13,350 bases of DNA, from positions 1 through 13,350 of the forward strand of contig CAYYJH010000076.1 in NCBI GenBank assembly GCA_964472195.1, given 5' to 3'. The stretch is from BS750m-G4 sp964472195 (GTDB taxonomy: Bacteria > Bacteroidota > Ignavibacteria > Tepidaquicellales > Tepidaquicellaceae). Below are positions 7,506-13,350 of this stretch, in pieces. Made by a program: the position numbers and the translations under genes. Positions within the stretch are counted from its first letter, which is position 1. Every line of letters begins with the position of its first letter. The notes under the pieces are model-generated. The model made no database searches and was not told where the DNA came from. It worked only from the letters and a program-made list of their open reading frames with translations.

Positions 7506-8369
7506 ATGAAATTCCTAATATTAATCACATTTATTCTTACGACAATGGTTTCTGCTTCCTCTACTACACCTTTCACAATATTAATGAATGGTTCACCCAA
7601 AACATATGACTTAAAGTACAATTTATCTGAGAACACAAAATTTACTTTAACATATGAAACTACGGGAACACAAATAACGAAACAGTGTGGAGAAAACGTA
7701 GAAGCAAAGATAACCAGTACTGGTAATCTTGTTTTTAATGTCTTAAAAGTTGACAATGACGGAAACATTAAATTAGAAGTCGAATATAAAGATATTACTT
7801 TTAATTTTGATCACCCAAAAGGTCCTTTTAAAGATGACTTCTCGCCTTTATTTGGGCAGAAAGTCAAATTTTCAATATCCCCAACCGGTAAGGCTTTTGA
7901 TTTTGAGGGTTTCGAAGATTTACCTCCCCTAAACAGACACTTAGTCGGTTTAATGACAAAAGAGGACCATATAAAGCCATTCACAAAATTATTCCCTGTC
8001 ATGCCAGTTTCCTCAAAGAATGTCGGAGATCCCTGGACAGAAACCGTCTCTTTTGAAAATGATTATGAAAGTGAACAAAACAATTATACGTATACAATTC
8101 TTGAGGAGACAAAAGTCGATGGATATAATTGCCTTAAAATAAAAGTAGCAAGAGAAATAACAAATTCGGGGATTACCACACAAGGCGGAACGGAAATCGA
8201 AAGAGAATTGGAAGGAGAGGGAGAAAGTATTATTTACTTTGCCTACGAAAAAGGAATGGTTTTAAAAATTGAAGACTCATACTCGTTAGAGGGTACAATA
8301 ACTGCTGGTAATCAGATAATTCCTACTTCAAAAGAAACAATTACCAAAATAAAAATTGATTTTAATTAG
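7506..8369 (+). CDS. Secreted beta-rich protein of unknown function (possibly DUF6263-like)
   Basis: 287 residues. Residues 1-18 form a signal peptide ending near VSASS, so the mature protein is periplasmic, outer-membrane-associated or released. The rest alternates short polar and hydrophobic strands: YDLKYNLSENTKFTLTY (34-50), NLVFNVLKVD (74-83), IKLEVEYKDITFNF (88-101), GQKVKFSISPTGKAFDFEGF (117-136), and a C-terminal stretch with SIIYFAYEKGMVLKIEDSYS (241-260). This layout resembles DUF6263-type proteins of Bacteroidota, from memory only; no enzyme motif is visible. Two lone cysteines (61, 209) could pair. The stop precedes the strong hairpin at 8394-8446 by 24 nt, so this is the last gene of its unit. 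The preceding gene is the secreted M28 peptidase, and a shared extracytoplasmic role is possible. Confidence 0.75.
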   Translation: MKFLILITFILTTMVSASSTTPFTILMNGSPKTYDLKYNLSENTKFTLTYETTGTQITKQCGENVEAKITSTGNLVFNVLKVDNDGNIKLEVEYKDITFNFDHPKGPFKDDFSPLFGQKVKFSISPTGKAFDFEGFEDLPPLNRHLVGLMTKEDHIKPFTKLFPVMPVSSKNVGDPWTETVSFENDYESEQNNYTYTILEETKVDGYNCLKIKVAREITNSGITTQGGTEIERELEGEGESIIYFAYEKGMVLKIEDSYSLEGTITAGNQIIPTSKETITKIKIDFN

Positions 8370-8393
8370 ATTTAATTAAACTATCCTTTAAAA

Positions 8394-8446
8394 TAACAAT
8401 GTGCCGAACTTGGGATAATGTTTATCCCAAGCTCGGCGCATTGTTA
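8394..8446. terminator. 25-bp hairpin, probable (possibly bidirectional) transcription terminator
   Basis: Arms 8394-8418 and 8422-8446 are complementary over 25 positions with two non-Watson-Crick pairs (one is G.U on the + transcript and the other on the - transcript), and the loop is 3 nt. The inner part is far richer in G/C than its surroundings (TTGGGATAA against TTATCCCAA, and a GCCGA/TCGGC step). It begins 24 nt after the stop at 8369 and lies before the alcohol dehydrogenase gene, the position of an intrinsic terminator. A run of U after the stem is lacking on both strands. A dispersed palindromic repeat is the alternative. Confidence 0.7.
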
Positions 8447-8538
8447 ATAGCAAACAATTTGTTTACTTTTCCAAATATCATTTAATGTATCGTAATATTC
8501 GTTACCCTTCCTGTTCCTTCTCAAATTTCAGACATTTA

Positions 8539-8573
8539 AATAAGTATTTTTTTCAACGCAATTAATACTTATT
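8539..8573. repeat. Perfect 10-bp inverted repeat upstream of the alcohol dehydrogenase gene (operator candidate)
   Basis: AATAAGTATT (8539-8548) and its exact complement AATACTTATT (8564-8573) are separated by 15 nt; the second half-site ends 28 nt before the ATG at 8602. The location fits an operator overlapping a promoter, or a weak leader hairpin. The half-sites are AT-rich, so chance is not excluded. Confidence 0.4.
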
Positions 8574-8601
8574 ATTTAGATAAAATAACAATCTAATACA
8601 A

Positions 8602-9630
8602 ATGAAAGCAATGTTGCTAAACAAATTGTGTAGCATTAAAGAAAGCAAAGTTCCTCTTGAACTCACAGATTTACCTATTCCTATTCCGAAAGAAAAAGAG
8701 GTTCTTGTTAGGGTTTCAGTTTGTGGAGTATGCCATACTGAACTCGATGAAATAGAGGGGCGAACACCTCCTCCTAAGCTACCGATAGTTTTAGGTCACC
8801 AGGTTGTGGGCAAGATTGAAAAAACTGGTAATTCTACATCTCGCTACAAAGTTGGAGATCGCGTGGGAATCGCATGGATAAATTCATCATGCGGGAAGTG
8901 CCAACACTGCCAGTCAGGTAACGAGAATCTTTGCTTAGATTTTAAAGCTACTGGGCGAGATGCAAACGGTGGTTATGCAGAATACATAAAAATACGCGAG
9001 AACTTCGCTTTTCCTATTCCTAAAGTTTTTTCAGATTCGGAGGCTGCTCCTTTGTTGTGTGCCGGAGCTATTGGTTATCGCTCCTTAAAACTGACCAATT
9101 TAAAAGATAATCAATCTATCGGCTTAATGGGTTTCGGGGCTTCTGCACATCTTATCCTAAAGTTGGTAAAGCACAAATTCCCTGACACTAAGATTTTTGT
9201 TTTTGCAAGACGTGATAATGAAAGAACATTTTCACGAGAGCTTGGTGCAGATTGGGCAGGTGACATAGATGAAGAACCACCACAGAAACTGGATTGCATA
9301 ATCGATACCACACCTGTTTGGAAACCAATATTAGAATCTCTAAAAAACTTAAAACCCGGCGGTAGGTTAGTCATTAATGCAATCCGCAAAGAAAAAACCG
9401 ATAAAGAATATCTGTTAAACATGGATTATCCAACACATTTGTGGAAGGAAAAAGAAATAAAAAGTGTTGCAAACGTTTGCCGTACAGATGTAAGAGAATT
9501 CCTTGACATTGCTGCAGATATGAATATTAAACCTGAAATAGGGGAGTTCTCTTTAGAAGAAGCAAACAGGGCTTTGGTCGAGCTCAAGATGGGTAAAATT
9601 AGAGGGGCAAAAGTTTTGAGAATAAATTAG
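8602..9630 (+). CDS. Zinc-dependent alcohol dehydrogenase, medium-chain (AdhA / TIGR02822-like)
   Basis: 342 residues. The catalytic zinc ligands are Cys44 (in CGVCHTE), His66 (in LGHQVVG) and Cys153 (in LLCAGAIGYRS). The structural zinc lobe is Cys97, Cys100, Cys103 and Cys111 in CGKCQHCQSGNENLC. The Rossmann NAD(P)-binding turn is IGLMGFGASAH (173-183). Residue order and length fit the bacterial AdhA-type family (often about 330 residues), which oxidises or reduces primary alcohols and aldehydes in the cytoplasm. The residue following His66 is Gln67, where most MDR alcohol dehydrogenases have the conserved second-shell Glu (GHE). A perfect inverted repeat (8539-8573) lies just upstream, and the 31-nt gap to the next gene suggests an operon. 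The substrate is unknown. The leader has no Shine-Dalgarno sequence. Confidence 0.92.
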   Translation: MKAMLLNKLCSIKESKVPLELTDLPIPIPKEKEVLVRVSVCGVCHTELDEIEGRTPPPKLPIVLGHQVVGKIEKTGNSTSRYKVGDRVGIAWINSSCGKCQHCQSGNENLCLDFKATGRDANGGYAEYIKIRENFAFPIPKVFSDSEAAPLLCAGAIGYRSLKLTNLKDNQSIGLMGFGASAHLILKLVKHKFPDTKIFVFARRDNERTFSRELGADWAGDIDEEPPQKLDCIIDTTPVWKPILESLKNLKPGGRLVINAIRKEKTDKEYLLNMDYPTHLWKEKEIKSVANVCRTDVREFLDIAADMNIKPEIGEFSLEEANRALVELKMGKIRGAKVLRIN

Positions 9631-9661
9631 GTTATTAAAGTTAAAAATATAATTTTTAAAG

Positions 9662-10141
9662 ATGAAAAAGGTAAACAGTTCTTTGTTATTTGTAACAAGT
9701 CTTTTCATATTATTTGCAAACTCTGATTCTTTATCTCAAGTAACTGAGATTAGTACGGAGGCGAAAAGATTTGCTGAAGAACATTACAATATAGACCGTC
9801 AAAGAGAAGTACAAACCATTCTGATAAATGTTCTGGATAATGACATCATGTATAATGAAAAATTTTTCACATTAGACACAATGTACACAGATAAATTTTA
9901 TGAAGAGATTGCAATATTCGACCAATACATTTTCGGATGGGACGATTGGTACGAAAAGTATGCTAAATATGGTATACATTGGGCATGGAATTCAGACTCT
10001 ACCGATGAAAACCACATCTGGTATGGAAATTATCCAACACATCCGGATTGTATGGACACAACAAATTTTGATCCACCAAATAGCAAAAATAAGGAAATCT
10101 ATTACAAGATGGTTTCCGATTATTTTTTATTTGATGGTTAG
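9662..10141 (+). CDS. Small secreted protein of unknown function
   Basis: 159 residues. The N-terminus has a typical signal peptide: MKK, a hydrophobic stretch at about 8-19 and a small-residue region ending near SLSQ (23-26). The mature part is acidic and rich in Tyr, Trp and Asp, with an EHYNIDRQREVQTILINVLD helix (40-59) and an aromatic segment around FGWDDWYEKY (91-100) and IHWAWN (105-110). There is one cysteine (130), and no zinc motif or recognised domain. It sits between the alcohol dehydrogenase (31 nt upstream) and the MEMO-family gene (21 nt downstream), so it is probably made from the same transcript although those two proteins are cytoplasmic. I do not recognise the family. The start is the first ATG after the upstream stop. 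Confidence 0.7.
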   Translation: MKKVNSSLLFVTSLFILFANSDSLSQVTEISTEAKRFAEEHYNIDRQREVQTILINVLDNDIMYNEKFFTLDTMYTDKFYEEIAIFDQYIFGWDDWYEKYAKYGIHWAWNSDSTDENHIWYGNYPTHPDCMDTTNFDPPNSKNKEIYYKMVSDYFLFDG

Positions 10142-10162
10142 GAAATTATATTAAGATAAAGA

Positions 10163-11008
10163 ATGAATACAAAAGATAGAATCAGGAAACCCGTTGTCGC
10201 TGGATCTTTTTATCCGGGAAAAGCTCAAGATTTAAAAGAAACAATTTTAAAATTTTTAAATAGTTCAACAACTGAATCCATAACCGGGGAAATTCACGGG
10301 CTTGTGTCTCCTCATGCAGGATACATATACTCTGGAAAGATCGCTGCTGATGCATATAAGCTACTTCAGGGAAAAAGTTACGACAACGTAATAGTCATTT
10401 CTCCAAGCCACTTCGACGAGTTCTCAGGGGGTTCAGTCTTTTTTGGCAATTACAAAACACCTTTAGGCATCATTCAAACTAATGTTGAACTTGCGGAAGC
10501 AATAACTTCATTCTCGCCTAACATAATCGAATCTAATAAAGGACATTTACAGGAGCACGCTTTGGAGGTACAGCTTCCATTCTTGCAGTTTGTATTGAAG
10601 AGCTTCAATTTGATTCCAATTGTAATGGGTAGTCAGGATTATACAACTATCGATGAAATATCAATAACCATAAGCACGGTCCTTCATGAACCAAAATTTG
10701 AGAACCAAAAAAACCTTATTGTTGGCAGTAGTGACTTATCCCATTATTATCCTTTGGGAAAAGCAAACCAGCTCGACAATGTTGTTTTAAAAGATATTGA
10801 AGACTTCGATGAGAAAAAACTATTCGATGACATCAATGCAAACAGATGTCAGGCATGCGGTCACGGTCCTATAGTCGCCACAATGATAACATCTAAGAAA
10901 CTTGGGGCAAAACATAGTAAGGTTATCTCTTATGGAACTTCGGGAGACTACAGTCAGGATTACAGCAGAGTTGTGGGTTACTTATCCTGTGTTTTTTATT
11001 CAAACTAA
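10163..11008 (+). CDS. amrB: MEMO1 family / AmmeMemoRadiSam system protein B
   Basis: 281 residues covering the complete MEMO domain. Recognised segments are RKPVVAGSFYPG (8-19), LVSPHAGYIYSG (47-58), VISPSHF (78-84), HALEVQLPFL (132-141), VGSSDLSHY (187-195), and ACGHGPIVA (231-239) followed by the YGTSGDYSQDYSRVVGY ending. The pocket residues of human MEMO1 (His49, His81, Cys244) correspond to His51, His83 and Cys232, so the metal-binding site is intact. The fold is related to class III extradiol dioxygenases (LigB). In many prokaryotes it is encoded with an AMMECR1 protein and a radical-SAM enzyme; neither lies in this window. Metal (iron or copper) handling or an unknown modification step are the possible roles, and the reaction is not known. 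It lies 21 nt after the secreted-protein gene. Confidence 0.92.
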   Translation: MNTKDRIRKPVVAGSFYPGKAQDLKETILKFLNSSTTESITGEIHGLVSPHAGYIYSGKIAADAYKLLQGKSYDNVIVISPSHFDEFSGGSVFFGNYKTPLGIIQTNVELAEAITSFSPNIIESNKGHLQEHALEVQLPFLQFVLKSFNLIPIVMGSQDYTTIDEISITISTVLHEPKFENQKNLIVGSSDLSHYYPLGKANQLDNVVLKDIEDFDEKKLFDDINANRCQACGHGPIVATMITSKKLGAKHSKVISYGTSGDYSQDYSRVVGYLSCVFYSN

Positions 11009-11102
11009 AATTATTTTTATGTTTATTGTATCACCAACACTCTCAAGCAACTCTCTTAACTCTTCAGAAAATAATTAATTTTTTATTATTTACTAAATCC
11101 GA

Positions 11103-12572
11103 ATGTATATATTTAGATTGTTAATTTTCGCTATAGTCTTTTCTTCTTCTCTTATTCTTTACTCGCAAACCCTACCCCCGGAAAGAGCGGAAGAGTTTAT
11201 CCAGGCTTTGATAGATGAAGATGATAATATTGAAAGTTTCGTTTTGCCCGAAGAGTTGACGGTATCAAAAAGGTTCAACATACAATATGACAATGTTAAT
11301 TTTAAATTTTTAATTTCATACGATATAGAACCATCGATAAAAGAACAATTATTGTCTGAACAATTGGATTACGAATTTCAAGTTGAAAATTTGCAAGAAG
11401 GCTATTCTTTATTAAAGCTAACAATACCGGAAAAGAATCTTTATAAAGAATTTTATTTTAAAGGAGATTGCTTAATTTCTCCTATCCTTTATTACACAAG
11501 AAGGTGGGAAAGAATTGAAAGTAAGCATTTCATATTTTACTTTAGTAATCCCGACTTATTCAATACTTACTGTGTCGAAAGATTAGAAAGTTTTCTCAAC
11601 AATGCTTCAAATATTTTAAATTATTCTGAAAAGGCAAGAGAACTCTTAGAAAAATCAAAGATACATTACTTCTTATGCAGTGATGAAAATGAAACAAAAA
11701 AGATTACAGGGTATAGTTCGCGAGGAATGTATAACCTTGCATACGATTATATTATTACAACTTATAATTGCCATTACCATGAGTTGATGCATTTGTTGAT
11801 AAATTATAAATTGCAGAGACTACCCTTATACACACATCCTTTTCTGCAGGAAGGTTTCGCAGTTGCTTTGGGCGGACGTGGTGGTAAAGAACCGAAAGTA
11901 ATTCTTGATTTAGGATTGTTCTTAGAACAATTTGATATACTTCACTACTCGGCACTTTTGAACAAAGAAGAATTCATTAATTATGATGCTACATTAAGTT
12001 ACCCACTAAGCGGACTCTACAATTATTTTTTGATCAAAGAATCGGGAATTGAAGCCTATCAGAAAATATACCAGAAATACAGCGGCAACACATCTAACGC
12101 CGTTACGCAGTTTGTTTCCGGGGATGAATTACCATCTTTAGAAAACTGGAATGTCTTTTTATCCGATTATTCTAAAAACAAAACGATCGATATCGGATTA
12201 AACAAAAATGGTTTTACTAAAACCTATGAGAATAATGCTTTTAAGATTTTTGAAAGTTCAACACTTTATTTTTTTCAAACAAAAGATACAATATTGATTT
12301 CCACAAACATTCCCTTCAATAATTACCAAAGTAAGAAGTTCAAAGAAGTTTTCCCAAATCAAAATTATGCAGAAGAAAAATATCTGGTCATTTCTAATAC
12401 TAATGAAATTTCTGTTTACAATTTATATACGAATAATTTAATTGCGAATTATACGGCATCACTAACTATTCCTATGCGAAATGTCCCTGTCCGTAGCGGT
12501 TACTTTGAATTCTTCATACAAAAGGATGTGTTCGATGAACCACTATCTCAACTTTCAATCAAATCTAATTAA
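11103..12572 (+). CDS. Secreted gluzincin-like (Peptidase_MA-type) HExxH protein
   Basis: 489 residues. A signal peptide spans about 1-22 and ends near LYSQT, so it is exported. The middle region opens with RIESKHFIFYFSNPD (137-151), the usual first strand of Peptidase_MA-like domains. The zinc site is HELMH (His226, Glu227, His230), followed by Glu250 in FLQEGFAVAL with 19 residues between His230 and Glu250. This HExxH...E spacing is that of gluzincins such as thermolysin. A helical segment continues to about 355, and the C-terminal third (about 360-489) is beta-rich with no recognised domain. All catalytic residues are present, so a protease acting in the periplasm or outside the cell is likely; the substrate is unknown. 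The N-terminal 25-130 region has no assignment. The stop is 7 nt from the next gene. Confidence 0.78.
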   Translation: MYIFRLLIFAIVFSSSLILYSQTLPPERAEEFIQALIDEDDNIESFVLPEELTVSKRFNIQYDNVNFKFLISYDIEPSIKEQLLSEQLDYEFQVENLQEGYSLLKLTIPEKNLYKEFYFKGDCLISPILYYTRRWERIESKHFIFYFSNPDLFNTYCVERLESFLNNASNILNYSEKARELLEKSKIHYFLCSDENETKKITGYSSRGMYNLAYDYIITTYNCHYHELMHLLINYKLQRLPLYTHPFLQEGFAVALGGRGGKEPKVILDLGLFLEQFDILHYSALLNKEEFINYDATLSYPLSGLYNYFLIKESGIEAYQKIYQKYSGNTSNAVTQFVSGDELPSLENWNVFLSDYSKNKTIDIGLNKNGFTKTYENNAFKIFESSTLYFFQTKDTILISTNIPFNNYQSKKFKEVFPNQNYAEEKYLVISNTNEISVYNLYTNNLIANYTASLTIPMRNVPVRSGYFEFFIQKDVFDEPLSQLSIKSN

Positions 12573-12579
12573 CTTACAA

Positions 12580-13041
12580 ATGTCACCTTTGAATCCGGAA
12601 CCCGGTACATATGCACTTGTGCTAGCATCCCCATCACGAGAAGTAATTAATGTTGGAAAGCTTGGTAAATTAAAATTACAAAAAGGATATTATGTTTACA
12701 TTGGCAGTGCGTTCGGTCCGGGAGGTCTTAAAGCAAGAATTAATTATCATAATCGTTTATCCGTAAAACCTCATTGGCATATTGATTACATAAAGCCGTT
12801 TGTTGAGATTATGGATGTTTGGTATTCATACGATGTTCATAGCTATGAGCATAATTGGACTAACATTTTTCTTAAATTTCTCGATGTGTCTATTCCACTG
12901 AATGGTTTTGGGTCATCTGACTGCAAGTGTAAAACTCATCTTTTCTATTTAAATAAGAAACCATCTTTAAAAAGGTTTCGCATAAGACTTTATAAATCTT
13001 ACTCCTATCATAAACCCCTACATTCTCTTTGTGAAATTTAG
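12580..13041 (+). CDS. DUF123 / GIY-YIG nuclease-family protein
   Basis: 153 residues from the ATG at 12580, 7 nt after the upstream stop. The frame is open to 12481, but that would overlap the preceding gene by 92 nt, and its extra 33 residues show nothing family-like. Landmarks are PGTYALVL (8-15, the GIY-like strand), GKLGKLKLQKGYYVYIGSA (26-44, with YIG at 40-42), GGLKARINYH (48-57, Arg53 in the catalytic arginine position), the HWHIDYI motif (66-71) and GFGSSDCKCKTHLFYL (109-124). Glu90 may be the metal-binding glutamate. These are DUF123 (PF01986) hallmarks, a family found alone or fused to endonuclease III-like DNA-repair enzymes. A nuclease role in DNA repair is inferred from the family; no experimental function of standalone members is known to me. 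Confidence 0.85.
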   Translation: MSPLNPEPGTYALVLASPSREVINVGKLGKLKLQKGYYVYIGSAFGPGGLKARINYHNRLSVKPHWHIDYIKPFVEIMDVWYSYDVHSYEHNWTNIFLKFLDVSIPLNGFGSSDCKCKTHLFYLNKKPSLKRFRIRLYKSYSYHKPLHSLCEI

Positions 13042-13045
13042 TTAA

Positions 13046-13072
13046 ATACTGTTGTATAAATATTAACAGTAT
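13046..13072. repeat. 8-bp inverted repeat after the DUF123 gene
   Basis: ATACTGTT (13046-13053) and AACAGTAT (13065-13072) are exactly complementary with an 11-nt loop, starting 5 nt after the stop at 13041. This is a possible weak terminator; it has no U tract and is AT-rich. Confidence 0.3.
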
Positions 13073-13132
13073 AATAGAAACCAAAAATTTTTAGTTGATT
13101 TTGACCTCAATGTTATTAAATTGTATAATTCA

Positions 13133-13170
13133 AGAAAGTGAAATTTAATTATAAGCTTGATTCACTTTCT
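13133..13170. repeat. 10-bp inverted repeat upstream of the last gene
   Basis: AGAAAGTGAA (13133-13142) and TTCACTTTCT (13161-13170) are exactly complementary with an 18-nt loop. It lies about 40 nt upstream of the probable TTG start at 13210. It could be an operator, a leader hairpin or a terminator of the preceding gene. No U-run follows either arm. Confidence 0.35.
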
Positions 13171-13209
13171 CACAAATAGCAATTCATCTACATCTGTTGA
13201 AAAAACAAC

Positions 13210-13350
13210 TTGAAAAAGAAAAACAAAAATAACTTTGCATCTTTAAAGAGTAGATTTAGAAAAACCAATAAAGACCTTTTCTGCTATGACTTGCCTTCAA
13301 AACCTCAACCGCAAATTGGAAAAATCCTGGTTACCGGTGCCACTGGCTAC
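13210..13350 (+). CDS. N-terminal part of a Rossmann-fold SDR / epimerase-type protein (partial, 3' end outside window)
   Basis: 47 residues are visible. The last eleven, GKILVTGATGY, are the first beta strand and the TGxxG nucleotide-binding turn of an extended SDR or NAD-dependent epimerase/dehydratase. The preceding 36 residues are basic and Lys/Asn/Phe-rich, with no known domain. The frame opens after a TGA at 13198-13200 and contains no ATG in frame before the motif, so TTG at 13210 is the probable start; the alternatives are further non-ATG starts downstream or a sequencing frameshift. No Shine-Dalgarno sequence is visible. Substrate and exact family cannot be given because only the first strand is seen. 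A 10-bp inverted repeat lies upstream. Confidence 0.6.
   Translation, partial: MKKKNKNNFASLKSRFRKTNKDLFCYDLPSKPQPQIGKILVTGATGY

Noticed and set aside
194..9630. A complete linalool-geraniol degradation cluster made of the LinD-like gene and the alcohol dehydrogenase
   Set aside because: The two are almost 7 kb apart with at least two other transcription units between them. The dehydrogenase belongs to a general AdhA-like branch with no visible tie to geraniol.
12481..12579. Upstream extension of the DUF123 gene using ATG at 12481 or 12535
   Set aside because: It would overlap the previous gene by up to 92 nt, and its residues do not resemble the family's N-terminus. The ATG at 12580 sits 7 nt after the upstream stop and just before the conserved PGTYALVL.

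Overview
The window is AT-rich and every supported gene lies on the + strand. Most starts are preceded by A/T-rich leaders without a Shine-Dalgarno sequence; only the gene at 7506 has a clear one. That, together with secreted M28 peptidases carrying a PA domain, many lipid-free Sec-type leaders, a YjjG-like HAD phosphatase and a MEMO/AmmeMemoRadiSam B protein, suggests a member of the Bacteroidota/Ignavibacteriota side of the tree. This placement is an inference; no rRNA or marker gene is present. I see no tRNA, rRNA, CRISPR array, insertion sequence or prophage gene.

Region 1 (1-3004): the 3' end of one gene and a complete second gene (194-1636) are tandem paralogues. The complete one is a membrane-anchored or exported relative of the linalool dehydratase/isomerase (LinD/Ldi) family. 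It keeps the catalytic cysteine pair but has proline where the family has its active-site histidine. A crotonase-fold enoyl-CoA isomerase-like protein and a SnoaL/NTF2-like protein follow. This is the most unusual part of the window.

Region 2 (3273-5512): a nitrilase-superfamily C-N hydrolase, a class I SAM methyltransferase starting 6 nt later, and a YjjG-like HAD nucleotidase look like one cytoplasmic operon. A 351-nt gap without a convincing gene follows; it holds a good sigma70-like promoter candidate.

Region 3 (5864-8369): a secreted M28 zinc peptidase with a PA domain, then a secreted beta-rich protein of unknown role. The unit closes with a 25-bp hairpin (8394-8446), the strongest DNA structure in the window.

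Region 4 (8602-11008): a zinc alcohol dehydrogenase preceded by a perfect 10-bp inverted repeat, a small secreted protein of unknown function and a MEMO-family protein, separated by 31 and 21 nt and so probably co-transcribed.

Region 5 (11103-13350): a secreted gluzincin-like protein with an HExxH...E zinc site, a compact DUF123/GIY-YIG protein starting 7 nt after it, and the start of a Rossmann-fold NAD(P)-dependent epimerase/dehydratase-type gene that appears to use a TTG start and runs off the end.
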